Below, one piece after another: positions 28,001-38,639 of a stretch of 64,000 bases of DNA; within the stretch, counting starts at the first letter, position 1, and each line of letters starts with the position of its first letter. A model generated the notes under the pieces. It did not search any database. It saw only the letters and a program-made list of their open reading frames with translations, and was not told the DNA's origin. The DNA comes from Phallusia mammillata (Eukaryota; Chordata; Ascidiacea; Phlebobranchia; Ascidiidae): contig QLIY01000007.1 of the NCBI GenBank assembly GCA_003260075.1, forward strand, positions 359,921-423,920. The letters run 5' to 3'. The position numbers and the translations under genes were made by a program.

Positions 28001-30207
28001 GATGAGGCATTAACTAATTAACATCGGTTAATCAGGATCTTCGCCTAATCCGGACAAAATTTTTGGCTCCAAAATGGTCCGGATTAACCTAAGTTTATTG
28101 TGCAAGCGCAGAAAATGTTGCACCCTTTTTGCCGCGAAAACCTATAAATTTTCGACAGTCACGGTGGTGGCGCCAAGACGAATTTAATGAAAACGCAGTT
28201 GTTGAAAGGTTCTGTACACATAGGATGCGCCAACCGGTCCACTGGTTTCAATAAACAATGGTTTCTTCGGTTAGAGCGCTAGAAATAAATATCACGCGTG
28301 TAAAAAAGAGTTAAAATGGATTTTATAGCGATTGACTTTAGGTAAATACAAATTCCAATATGGGGGGGGGGCTTCGGTTAGAGCGCTAGAAATAAATATC
28401 ATGCGTGTAAAAAAGGGTTGAAATGGATTTTATAGCGATTGACTTTAGGTAAATACAAATTCCAATATATATGCGCTTGGCTCTAATATTCAACAATTCT
28501 CTTGGTTTTACGGTAAACTGAATTGATATATTGCTTTAGGCAGGATATTACGAAATCGCGTAGGCGTAAATGCCTCGCGAGTTTCACACTTGAGTCACAT
28601 TTTGCGGGTATTTTTGCATCTAGTTTAACACTGGTAAACTGCATATGCTACAAAATTTAACGCAAGCTTTTCGTAATTTTTGACATTTAAAATCTGATAA
28701 AGAGGTCTGGTTAGTTTTCGAAGCGGATTTCAAAATGTAAAGTTACTTACAAATATGGTGAACAACTTAAAAGACAGAGCATTATACTGTTGTCCCAAGA
28801 CAACAAAGACGGTGTATAAACACTTGGCAAAGTGTGTCAACAAAACCGTATGTTGGGGTGTACAGTCTACACAAACGAGTAGGGCTTAAAACCAGGATCT
28901 AAACCGGATTTAAACATTTTTCCCTCAAAAATATTTTGCACCCTACAATGTACTATGCAAATAACTTGATAGCATCGCTTCTTTCATCTTTTCAAAGTAG
29001 GATCTATATTTGGGGTGAACATTTGTATTACATACTTGGCTGTACTATTTTTCTGTTTTTACATGAATATGAATGTGTTTTACATGAATATGAATGTGTA
29101 ATTTTGATATACAAATGGTAACATATGATTTTCAGGCTAAAAATGCAACATTTGTCACTGTGGGCCAAACACACCTACTATGATTAGATCGCAGGCCGCA
29201 CCTTTATATAACACAACGTGATTTTACTTTGTTGCTTACCAAATATGCTTACAATGAGTAACAAAGAAAATTCGCGTTTGATTCTAGCCGCATTATTGTC
29301 AGGTCTCAAAAGTATATAATAATTGGACTCGTTTTCCAGCACATTTGAAATTCAAATGTCTCTGCGGGCCGCACAACCTTTAATCAATTGGCCGCAGGTT
29401 GCACACCCCTGGTTTACAGTATTGATGCATTTGAGATAACGTTAGCATTTATAGTGACAAAATGCCATTCCCCAAAAAACGAATGCGAACTAAACCGTTC
29501 ACTTTTAATTTTAATGCAATAGCTGTATTTGGGTCGCCGTAATATAGATGTATTAAACACGCTGATTGTATACTATAAGATGATGGTGTAGATAGATTTT
29601 GTGTTATGTTTTCTGTAAGAACATTACAATTACACGACATAAGATTTGCATGTAACACATACGATACCAGCTACAGTCATGATGTACTGAGCAGAGTTTA
29701 CTTACAACCGGGCTTGTGGTATTTCTTTTTGTAGGGAACGCCCATGTACATTCGACACTGAGCAAGGAACTTGGCGCGCAAACGCAACATCCGCTTGCTG
29801 TCGCACCGGAGTCGTTCCGATGACGTAACGCCCAGTTCGGCGGGGGGGGGGTAATGCGGACTAAACCGTTTACTTTTGATTTTAATGCAATAGCTGTATT
29901 TGGGTCGCCGTAATATAGATGTTTTAAACACGCTCATTGTATACTTTAATATCATGATGTTGGTAGAGTTATGTTTTCTGTTGAGAACATTACAATTACA
30001 CGACATAAGATTTGCATGTAACACATACGATACCAGCTACAGTCATGATGTACTGAGCATAGTTTACTTACAACCGGGCTTGTGGTATTTCTTTTTGTAG
30101 GGAACGCCCATGTACATTCGACACTGAGCAAGGAACTTGGCGCGCAAACGCAACATCCGCTTGCTGTCGCACCGGAGACGTTCCGATGACGTAACGCCCA
30201 GTTCGGC
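13070..30207 (-). CDS. NlpC/P60-like (papain-fold) protein, multi-exon, 5' end not found
   Basis: Six minus-strand exons join in phase: 30207-30072, 24414-24208, 21479-21385, 19044-18950, 14268-14135 and 13551-13070 (TAA), giving 382 residues. Counting from the first recognised exon, the motifs are LFLDCCGLIRR (Cys57 or Cys58), a GPWNQAYMFDTLP segment, PGDLVF (100-105), QLHDVVHVEVWLGDG (His124), then a W-rich end and RSFCPLHTWKG. DCxGL, PGDLVF and H-x-E-x-W-L-G are the hallmarks of the NlpC/P60 cysteine-hydrolase fold, so a Cys-His centre appears present. The last 160 residues are low-complexity and polar, ending in a short Ala/Leu/Arg helix. Substrate is unknown: bacterial members cut peptidoglycan peptides, but animal relatives are uncharacterised as far as I know. 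A short poly-G join partly duplicates exons 1 and 2. The exons preceding 30207 were not located. Confidence 0.8.
15327..15627. repeat. Allelic-type duplication around a poly-G join
   Basis: Copies 15327-15469 and about 15482-15627 flank a G run at 15470-15479 and end at the same AAGTAGACGT sequence, with scattered substitutions. It lies in intron 5 of the NlpC/P60-like gene. Best explained as two haplotypes laid end to end. Confidence 0.7.
15886..16029 (+). repeat. Dispersed repeat with TTCGGCAAATGCTCATGCCA core, copy 1
   Basis: Contains GTTCAAACGTTTCGGCAAA followed by CATCATCAGTGAT. The same unit recurs at 19581-19778 (same strand, with an internal duplication of about 65 bp) and, inverted, at about 30838-31024. 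Such paired motifs are common in the terminal parts of animal retroelements, but I cannot assign the family from sequence alone. Confidence 0.65.
19581..19778 (+). repeat. Dispersed repeat with TTCGGCAAATGCTCATGCCA core, copy 2
   Basis: Same unit as 15886-16029. Here the segment CGACATGCTTTATTGTTCAA through CATCATCAGTGA is duplicated in tandem. It ends with AACTTATGAACAGATC, the reverse complement of the start of copy 1, so the full element appears to have related inverted ends. Confidence 0.65.
23137..23359. repeat. Allelic-type duplication around a poly-G join
   Basis: The segment AAGCCTTCGCACGGTATATT to TTAGATAGGCTTGG occurs on both sides of a G run at about 23246-23257 with only one or two differences apart from a short internal repeat. 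It is intronic to the NlpC/P60-like gene. Confidence 0.7.
24062..24265. repeat. Allelic-type duplication covering the end of NlpC/P60-like exon 2
   Basis: Sequence from 24062 to 24136 repeats at about 24160-24247, with G run 24137-24146 between them. The right-hand copy is continuous with the rest of the exon. The left one holds only the exon's last part and is best ignored in a gene model. Confidence 0.7.
24650..24790. mobile_element. Pogo/Tigger-like MITE copy (diverged)
   Basis: Contains TTAATCCGGATCTTCGCCTA and TGTGGTAAGGCTTTAACTAA, shared with the better preserved copy at 25943-26296 and another at about 27930-28100. Ends are decayed. Confidence 0.55.
25943..26296. mobile_element. Pogo/Tigger-like MITE with an internal poly-G join
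   Basis: Left end CAGTAAAACCTCAGTTAA and right end TTAACGGAATTACTG are inverted matches, flanked by TA dinucleotides on both sides. This is typical of Tc1/mariner-superfamily pogo-type elements. The body is present twice around a G run at 26106-26115, again an assembly-like duplication, so the true element is about 180 bp. Confidence 0.7.
26711..26973. mobile_element. hAT-like MITE
   Basis: A 263-bp element with ends CAGTGTTTCTTGACC and GGTTAAGAACCCCTG, bordered by 8-bp near-duplications GCTTAAAT and ACTTAAAT. It sits in intron 1 of the NlpC/P60-like reconstruction. Confidence 0.75.
27697..27780. repeat. Two-copy 42-bp tandem repeat
   Basis: TTTTTGTAACCTTATCTCCA through ACTACAGTGCCG is followed at once by a second copy with two or three changes. 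Confidence 0.75.
27930..28100. mobile_element. Pogo/Tigger-like MITE copy (diverged)
   Basis: Shares GATCTTCGCCTAATCCGGAC and the TTTGTAATGTGATGAGGC segment with 25943-26296. Confidence 0.5.
28262..28470. repeat. Allelic-type duplication around a poly-G join
   Basis: CTTCGGTTAGAGCGCTAGAA to AATTCCAATAT is present on both sides of the G run 28362-28371. Intronic. Confidence 0.7.
29137..29411. mobile_element. Diverged hAT-like MITE
   Basis: Right end GCCGCAGGTTGCACACCCCT and internal TTTGATTCTAGCCGCATT match the element at 7458-7767. The left end is worn. Confidence 0.55.
29486..30206. repeat. Long allelic-type duplication (about 350 bp) containing NlpC/P60-like exon 1
   Basis: 29486-29840 and about 29852-30206 are near copies around G run 29842-29851. 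Each contains the minus-strand exon coding SKRMLRLRAKFLAQC. Only the right copy retains the splice acceptor (TTCTTTCCACAG on minus), so it was used in the gene model. Confidence 0.75.
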
Positions 30208-30837
30208 CTGTGGAAAGAACCGTCAAATAGTTTGCCACTCATAGATAGCGGTTAAGAGTTTCGCAAGGCCCACGGAAACAGGGGAATTTGAAATGATGCA
30301 ATCTACGGAAACAGTAAAAGCGGAACTAGCGGAATTTGCGGAACGCATGGCCAATGTGATCATAAGATAGTAATTTAGCGAAATTTTTTTTGGTGGTAAG
30401 CTAAGTTCAAGAATAGACTCAATGACAGCCATTGGACTATATGTAGCCCAGTGTACGAATAAAAACTGACTAACCAACACATTTTATGCTTCGATTAAAA
30501 CATCTCCTATGTAGCAAACACAATCAGGCTTTTATAACCAAAATAATTCGCCCAAATCCCAGTGCTAATATAGCATGATAAGTAATATGTAGCGCACTTC
30601 AGGTCATTAAACACAATGCACAGGGCGTAATGGTTTAGGTATGCGATCGGCTCCCAGCGTCAAAGCCTCCCACGTGTAAGTTTTCCGTAAGTAAACATTG
30701 GATTTCCGCATTATTCCAACGTAAACTGTAAATAAACGGTTGGTATTTATTCCCTTTACGGTTAAACACACTAATAATTTAGAGTTTCAAAACGTGGGGT
30801 GCAATTCATTACAAAAATATGAAAACTACATTCACCC

Positions 30838-31024
30838 TGGAACACTATGTGAGGATACTTTCATTAGTTTAATGATACACATAAAGGCCCAAAAAGTCAA
30901 ACGAGTTTAACTGATGTGGCCCTTCACATCACTGATGATGGCATGAGCATTTGCCGAAACGTTTGAACAATGAAGCATGTCACTTTTTGTGTCTATTTGG
31001 GCCGTTATTTTCATCATTAAACAT
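30838..31024 (-). repeat. Dispersed repeat with TTCGGCAAATGCTCATGCCA core, copy 3 (inverted)
   Basis: On the minus strand it carries the same GTTCAAACGTTTCGGCAAA and CATCATCAGTGAT blocks as 15886-16029 and 19581-19778. Confidence 0.6.
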
Positions 31025-31191
31025 ACATCCTGTATAACAGCAAAACGCTGGCCACATGCGTGAATATTTTGGAGTAAGACAAAGTGACCTTACATGTAAA
31101 AGGTAAACACCATCATAGTGATTTTGAATTCACATAAAAGTGCCCCGCCAAGGGCGTTACTTCAATCGGTGTGAACTTATCATGGCTTAAT

Positions 31192-31440
31192 ATGTCATCG
31201 ACGATAGACATGACAGAGCATCAAGCCAACCCACGTAACCGGTTCACGAACAACGACAGCCTTAAGGCGATTCTCTTCTACAATGGCCGCGACAAGCACC
31301 GTAAAATTTTAGCCCGCACCTCGCTGCTTTTACGTCACAATGGTGATAGTTGCGGATCAAACAAGCCCTTCCCGAGAAAGAGGCATCGTGGATCACGTGA
31401 CCTTTCGGGGAAGAAGTCGCTTACGGTTCCGCACCAGTGA
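31192..31440 (+). CDS. Unidentified short open reading frame, 82 residues
   Basis: ATG to TGA with higher GC and a coding-like composition rich in Arg, Lys, His, Asn and Ser (for example NGRDKHRKILARTSLLLRHN). There is no recognised domain, no membrane segment and no obvious splice sites. It lies upstream of the NlpC/P60-like gene on the opposite strand. It could be an unspliced small gene, an exon, or chance. Confidence 0.25.
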   Translation: MSSTIDMTEHQANPRNRFTNNDSLKAILFYNGRDKHRKILARTSLLLRHNGDSCGSNKPFPRKRHRGSRDLSGKKSLTVPHQ

Positions 31441-31731
31441 CTACGTACTACAACACTGCACTAAGCAAGCAACACATTAACGCCGCGCAAAGCGGTACAA
31501 CTGCAATCCTAACGTTAGTAATGATGAGCCACTTTGAGTGATGTTTAGTACACTACTTTTTTGCCAACAAGCTTTGTGCAATAGACCATGACGGTAGTAG
31601 GTTAACAGTTCTAATGATTGGTTTGGTCTAAAACTGTTTAAGTCATATTCTACAAACTAAAAGGCAACGCATTATAGCTACAATAATGATTAAACGGTGT
31701 AAGTTCGTTAAACTAAATGGCAATTGTTTCA

Positions 31732-32490
31732 CACTATCTTTAAGTCCTAACGTCTACAGTCTAACGGTGTTTTTTTAATGTTGATTGAAGACGGCCAGTT
31801 GTGAAATGGTAGGATAGCCGCATCTTTACCAGACAGTGTTAGGGGGGGGGGGGACACTATCTTTAAGTCCTAATGTCTACAGTCTAACGGTGTTTGGTTT
31901 TTTAATGTTGATTGAAGAAGACCAGTTGTGAAATGGTAGGATAGCCGCATCTTTACCAGACAGTGTTAGCGCGCTGTACAAAAAGCGTCTAGAGCACTGG
32001 GAGATAAAGATTAGGCTAACTACCAGAGAGTGGTCGTCCAACAGGATGCAATACCAAGGCATCTAACCAAAAACCTTCCATTCAATTTCATACCAGCAAC
32101 AAAAATTGCAAGAAAATAAACCCAAGACTGTGGCTTAAGGCTCAAAAGATTTTCAGCAACCCTACATGAGAGCTACGCGCTGAGACTAGAGAGAGGTGAG
32201 CTTGGATGGGAGATTATTAAGGCACGGCAATAGACGCTCGGGACAAAGGGGGGGGGGTCAACAGGATACAACACCAACGAATATAACCAAAAACCTTCAA
32301 TGCAATTTCATAATTTGCGCGACCAGCAACAAAAATTGCAAGAAAATGCACCCAGACTGTGGCTTCAGAGATTTTCAGCAACCCTACATGAGAGCTACGC
32401 GCTAAGACTAGAGAGAGGTGGGCTTGGATGGGAGATTATTAAGGCACGGCAATAGACGCTCGGGACAAAGGGGGGGGGGGGGGGGGGTGG
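31732..32490. repeat. Three consecutive poly-G joins with duplicated flanks
   Basis: G runs at 31842-31853, 32248-32257 and 32470-32487 each follow or precede a repeated block. ACACTATCTTTAAGTCCTAA to CCAGACAGTGTTAG is present twice (about 31732-31841 and 31854-31970). CAACAGGAT to CGCTCGGGACAAAGG is also present twice (about 32038-32250 and 32258-32470). No gene is seen here. Confidence 0.65.
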
Positions 32491-32499
32491 GGGACACTA

Positions 32500-35400
32500 G
32501 CGACGGGCGATAGGAAATAAGCAGGTGCGCCTAAAATTGGGGAGGGCCTTTGCACCCCCCAAACCCTATTGAAAGGACACACGCGAGGTAATGTCGTTAC
32601 CTTGTCGACGGCTGCGTCACGGTGGATACGCCTCAGAAATTGCTTTTTGTCTCGATCAAAAATAAGTGGCGACGACCGATACGCCGAAATGGCGGGAAAA
32701 GGATCGCTTGGCTGGTAGCACGCGGGCCATACGAGTGCACACCGTTACTTAAGTGTGTGTGCGTAGGTCTTCTGGCGCGTGAGCAAACACAGGGTTCCGT
32801 CTGTTTTTTAATGCGAGGTTTTTTGTGAGGGCGGTCTAGCATTTAGGTGACACATACGCACACATACATGCTAGACGTATTTTTGAAACCGACGAGAGAT
32901 GTAAAATGGCAGCACCACAAATGGGCACGATTTACTTACCGATATGATTCAGGAAAACTCACCACAAAACAAGAGTTTTAAACTGCAAATCTGGTAGATT
33001 GACTCTTAAGGCAAAAGACAAAGAGCTATGAAAAAGCCTAGTTATGTGGTTTTGGTCACTTACTGTATCTGCCAACGGGGGCCCAGTGTAGCACAGTACA
33101 CAAAAGCCTCACAAAACTGCTTCTTTCATAGGCCACACTACCGCCTTCGGTATAAAAGGAGCGGGGCCTAGCTGCTATTTATCCACGCTGGCTTAAAAGA
33201 CAAAGGGTTTGGGCTGAGCGCAATGCACGACTGAAAATGGGATCACGCGATTTCATACTGGCAAGGGTGCCACGTTGCGACATGGCATCTCGCTTCGTAG
33301 GTCGAAACGCATGCTTGAACGCTTTGGTAAGAACGGCGTCAAAGCCGCAGAAACCACGTACGAGGGCTAAAGGCGCCACGTAGACCCTTTGCGTATCTTA
33401 TCAAGCTCCTTGTGCGATGTCTAAACTCGCTTCTACCACTTGGCACCGAAACTTATAGTTTTGGAGAAGAAAACACAAAAGAGATATATATTCACATTTA
33501 TGCACATTAAAATTTGACGAGGAAAATTGTATCATGCATTTTATAACGTCACTAAATCTTCTTAACATTGCGCCTGTTAGCTGATACGATGATACTAAAA
33601 ACATTTTTATCACATAAGGTTTAAGAAATGCAATCTTTTCTAACAATAAAGCGCACCCCTGATGTGTTATTCGTTAAACCCATCATTTCTTGCACAAAAA
33701 TCGTAAAATCGAAACGAAAACTTAACGGAGAAGGGTCTGGCAGTCCCAACTGGGAACGCCAACATACAACTTTTCACCTCGCCTTGCAAACCGTTGACTT
33801 TTCCGAACCGCGTAATCATCATTACCAGGCAGTATTAGACGCGACACAAGCATCACAGCGCTCCAAAACTCCCTGTATGATGACTACGACAGACGGAAGG
33901 TACGGGGCTAAAATCTCCGCGTTTTTTCTCCCCCTGGGTCCAGCGAAGCTTAATTTTTGCGACGGATCACTGAAACGCTCTCTCTCTCTCTCTTGCGCGT
34001 ATACGCGTAGATAAGAGTGTGTTTTTCTCTTTATTTTCTCATTCTCCCAAGTCTCGGTACACGCTTACCTTTCCTTATGACTGGGTAGACAAACACTAAA
34101 AGCCTTCAGAGAGGCAAAAACCCAACGCGCTATACAATTCCCTGCTCTAGCGCTCTCTTTTTAGACTTTACGGATCTTCTTTTGTTTTCTTACCGCCTGC
34201 GCAGGACTACGGCCGCCCAGAGTACACAAGGCCGAACGATCGGTCTTTCGTCGCTTGAAAGGTCTCAATGGAATCCTACGTGAACCCAAAGCAAACAATA
34301 GCCTTGAGTGGGGCAGCGTACGGCTGAAAGCATGAGTTAACACGAATTGGACGTTTGATTTGCGGCGGGGGAAAAACTTACGCGCCGAAAAAGGTGTTGA
34401 CAATACTTTGTCCGTTGGCTTATTGGTCAGTGCTGTAGGCGCACATTTGTACCATGTGGTTTGGTATAGGTGGTTTAAACGTTGAATAATTAACGTTTAG
34501 GTAACCTTAAAATACCAGTACTGCGTTATCGGCAATAACTTGATTTTAAATCAATATTGCTTTGAAATGTTAGTCTTTAATCCGGATTCGAATTGTTGAA
34601 AACTGAACTATAGGCATACTTTTGCAAAAAAACGATTGTTTTTGACTAAATTTAGCTGCAATTTTATCTATTAGGCGTTTTTACAGCGTTGCTATCCTAA
34701 AAGGTTCTAAAACGAGCTGTTTTCGGGGGAATTTAAGTCGTACCAAAGCAGTCTGCCTGCGAACTTAACGCACTTGCTCCCAAATAGCTCTACAAGCGAA
34801 ACTAGACTATTTGTGGCGCGAAAAGTCTGCCACGGCACCTCGTGCCAAGAGGGAGTCGATATTTTAATAGTAACAGGAATTGTGCTCTCGTGCCTTCAAA
34901 ACTGATAGCAGCAGCTAAATTTGAACTGTTGTAAACAAGTCAATTACTACTCCACAAGCCAGCACTATTGGGAATAGGCAACAGCTATTTTTAGTCTTAG
35001 TTGCTGTTCTTGTGCTGCTACTACTTTCTATACACTTTTTAACCTTTTTTGGCTACATTGCTGTACACTAATACGAATTCTAAACTGCGTTAAAAAACTC
35101 CTTAATTTGTAGCTTGTAGCTGAAATATATCAGCACGCTTAACGCGAGTCAAAAATAACCATGCGTATAGCGAGGTAGTTGCGCGTGCTAGGCCTCGACC
35201 ACGTGTTTGACTAATACAGGCAAATTGTTCTTTCTCTACTGACATAGCGAGGGCGGCGTGGTTAGCACTCCAGGCTAAGACGTTTTTCCCCTCTACAAAC
35301 CAAGTGGATAAAGTAGACACGGTTATCATGTTACAAGTAACTCGATACAATTCAACTAAACGATTTCTACGCTATTTACTAGTTCGTTAACCGATCCTAC

Positions 35401-35560
35401 CCAAAAGAACCGCGCAAAACATGAATACCTTTGTACGAAACACACAACAAAACACATCACTATTTCTTCTTAGATTTTAAAACCGATGTTACTTGGTGAA
35501 AGGCCAACGCCAAATGCGTTAGTCCTATACCTGTGTCTCTAACTTTATAAGGATCTGCCT
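32500..35560. other. Unassigned, partly CpG-rich region
   Basis: GC and CpG content rise at 32.5-34.4 kb. A TATA-like TATAAAAG lies at about 33151 within GGTATAAAAGGAGCGGGGCC. Open frames on both strands (for example 33628-34014 plus, 34161-34403 minus) show no recognised motif or consistent splice sites. It may hold a promoter or the missing 5' exons of the NlpC/P60-like gene, but nothing can be assigned. Confidence 0.3.
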
Positions 35561-35568
35561 TGCAACAG

Positions 35569-35802
35569 GCCAACACACTTGAGCAGTCTGCAAAAGGAAT
35601 TATAATCGGTGAAACAAAGGCTATAGGAAATAAATTCCCTTTCAAGGCGTCGCTAAGCGATTTGATTAAATCCAGGTGGCCTACGTCCGGTTTTAACCCC
35701 TGCCTAATTATTCAACAACCAAGCAAAAATCCAGACAGCCATTGTAACCAGGATATTAGGCGATTAATTTGCTTTCAGAAGTTAGCAACCTGGCAACGTA
35801 GT
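35569..35802 (+). CDS. Candidate internal exon of an unknown gene
   Basis: Open for 78 codons between an acceptor (CCTTGCAACAG) and a consensus donor GTAAGT, a symmetric phase 0-0 exon. It encodes ANTLEQSAKGIIIGETKAIG and, further on, a C-x-H-x-C-like stretch ending FQKLATWQRS. No family recognised. A second open stretch at 36395-36589 on the same strand might belong to the same unit. Partner exons were not found. Confidence 0.25.
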
Positions 35803-37299
35803 GTAAGTATTCGTTGAGTTGCTTTCACGAAATTCTTAACACAACGCATTACCAAGGTCTAATTCGCAAATACAGGTGTTGGTATTGCTTTCACTGTACA
35901 CGTGAGAATATGTAATTTTTACGTAACAAAGGGTAATTGTGTCGTTATGAGAGCACACACGTTACCCCGTGTAATAATGGTGCAATAATGGTACTGGTAT
36001 TACTTTGGAGTGACCACGTTGCAATATCTTAATCTATAGACAATTTCAAAACTTCTTTTGGTTTTAACTTATTTGTGGCCAAACAAAAAGTATACACATG
36101 AAATAAACGTTCTTGCCTAAAGTCGCTACAACCAACACTTTTTTTCTAAACGTTTGTTGTTTTTTAAACATGTGAATTTTGCGAAAGGGTTATAATCAAT
36201 ACAGTATTCTATGCATTGTGTTCACGAAATTTTAAATCTCCACCCGCTTGTATATATATTTAATTGTAGAGATTAACAATATGTCCCTTCTAATGGTGTT
36301 TTCCTTGGTGTGTGTGCAATACCCAGCAAAGTGGCTAAAACGATACCCAATCGCTTTTACCAAGGTGTCGAATAACAGCAAAGGCGTAGCATAGGTGCCT
36401 TGGCCCGAGGCGGCCTATAAAGATTGGCCGTTGACCCCAAACGCACCGTTAAACGCCTCAACAATGACGGCCCGTTCCATGAAAAGGGCAACCATGTCGA
36501 CAGGTGTCGTTTTCATACTCCCTGGTATCGATCTGTCGGCTAAAATAGCGCATGTGTTGAATGGAAACAAACAGTTAACCTCGGTTTAGCGGAATTGCTG
36601 ACCTTTTACCAATGACCGCATGACCAATGGGCTTTGGTTCTGAAAATGAAAATTCAAAGAGCTTTGACAGGAGTTTTGCTATTCCCAATAACAAGGCGTC
36701 TTATAGTATAGGACTAAAATCAGCTTTTTCAAACGTCCTGCGAGACACATTTTAGGTAAGGTCTCGCCAATGACACATGTCTGTTAATTGAAAACATGAG
36801 GGATTGTACACCACAGTAACGTTTTGTTTGTGAAAAAGTATGCGCATAAGAACGGCTGAACCCCGTGCAAACTTATGAACGACACTGAACATAGTTGGCA
36901 GTAACTAAAGCGCACAGCTATTCAACTATTACAGCGTTTTTTATTGAACACGAAACCTATCGTGGCTAATTCATGTTTGCACGTCACCCATACGCGTAAT
37001 TTTGGCGGGAAAATAACACTAATGTTTGTCAAAGGCGCCTGTTTAACGCAAAAACCGTCGAAGGTTACGACCCTATAACTCCAATAGACCCAACCTTAGG
37101 GGGCATTACAGAACAATAAAGGCAATTGCTACACTTTGGTTAGTTAGTTGATGAAATATTCTAGTAGCTTGGTTAGTATACAGTGGTTTCATGTACTGCA
37201 ATTAAAAGCAAAACAAAATGCATGCATAAAACACTAAAATTGATTTTGTGTTGTTGTCAATAATAAATTTTATTTTATAGTGCAAAGCATGTGCAACAT
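35803..37299. other. Stretch without a confirmed gene
   Basis: AT-rich sequence holding only the weak open stretch 36395-36589 (VPWPEAAYKDW to NGNKQLTSV, then TAG) and the 3' flank of the minus-strand gene that ends at 37300. Confidence 0.4.
37269..37274 (-). terminator. Polyadenylation signal of the RBIS-like gene
   Basis: AATAAA on the minus strand, about 26 bases past the TAA stop at 37300-37302. This gives a very short 3' UTR. Confidence 0.55.
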
Positions 37300-38639
37300 T
37301 TATGTCACACAAACCTGTTTCTTTTTGCGAAATCGTAGAAAGGCTTCTTGCAAGGATGGTGAAACACTAAGGTCACCTATGCAAAAAATATATATAAACA
37401 TACTGATATGATAAGTTGACTGATATAAAACATATATACAAAAAAAAAACAGCTTTGTTTTAAGAAGCAAAATAAAATGAAATTTGGCACACTAAGGTCC
37501 TTTGGTGATTACCAGTTTAGAATTGATACAAAAAAATGATTTACCTTCATTGAAATTAACAAACATTGATGATGATTTATTAGGATTGGTGTCCATTTTG
37601 CCTTGAGCAGAAGTCTTTACCCGTTTCAGCTTCACCTTTTTGCTGCCTTTAACTTTGCATGTCTTTTTTCCCATTGCAAAAATATGAACACCGTTCCTAG
37701 CCACATCTGTAAAGAATAGAACTCGCATTAAACAGTGTTGCAAATCCAACCTCGTAGGGCAAGTGAGCGCATGAGTCAATTGTTACACACGTGTATATGC
37801 CCTCCAGCAATTCTCAATGTTAAATAATTTTCTAAAGGTCAAGCTCGGTAACCATGTATGCTATGATACACTAAAAATGTGTTGTTTCTTGAATTACAAA
37901 AAAACAAGCATTCTCAAAAAAGTACAAGGTGAATTACATTTGTATATATAAGTTTGATATATGATTCTATTATAACACAGCCAAAACTACCAAACCATTT
38001 GGACACTATTTGTTTGAGTTAAAAATTTATCATGATTTAATTATTATTTAAACATAAAATCTGTAACCTGGTAAACAAATGACACAAGTCAGTTTTTTAT
38101 CAAGCAAATTTGTACACACAAATTTTGCCTAACAAAATGCAAATCAACAATACATCAAAACAATAATTATAATTAACACACCTTATTACACTTCTATTAT
38201 AGGTATTATTTACCTAGTGAGGATATAAAGAAAGAAAAAATTGGGTGTATTACTGAAAAAACACCTTGGCTACCTAATTCATATTAGTCACTTGGCTAAC
38301 AACTTAACATGCTCACCACAAATTATTGTAAATAACAGACCATGCAAAATACACCAAATAAAAAGATTTAGAAGAAAATTTAGTGAAATTAACAAATAAT
38401 AAATCAAAACGTGTTTCGGTATTGACATACGTATTCAAGAACTAACGTTTAAAGCGGAGATTTCGATACTGTATTTAAAAGCTCAAAGCACCATTTCTAA
38501 TTAGATTTACTGTACAGGTTTAGACTACACGTAAAATTGAAACTTTCTTAAAAGTTTCGCACTCAAATATTGTTCTAAAAAGTACAAAAAACAGGAAAGA
38601 AAAGACAACTTACCCCACTGAGCAAAAATCCCGCGACAT
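37300..38639 (-). CDS. Small basic protein resembling ribosomal biogenesis factor RBIS (C8orf59 type)
   Basis: Minus-strand exons 38639-38614 (ATG), 37696-37545 and 37376-37300 (TAA) total 255 bases, 84 residues. The middle exon encodes NGVHIFAMGKKTCKVKGSKK followed by more Lys/Arg and a SMFVNFNEG stretch. The order hydrophobic HI-F-A, Lys-rich block, then a short amphipathic segment resembles RBIS, a nucleolar factor for large ribosomal subunit maturation. The resemblance is from memory of the family pattern and is moderate. The start of exon 2 is ambiguous. The acceptor CTAG at 37697 gives the ATG-initiated protein described. The stronger acceptor TTTACAG ten bases upstream adds VAR before NGVH, closer to the family, but then exon 1 has no in-frame ATG. 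Head to head with the STE24 gene. Confidence 0.55.

Noticed and set aside
33151..33158. TATA box promoter (TATAAAAG)
   Set aside because: A good match in GC-rich context, but no gene can be placed downstream on either strand, so it is mentioned only in the region note.
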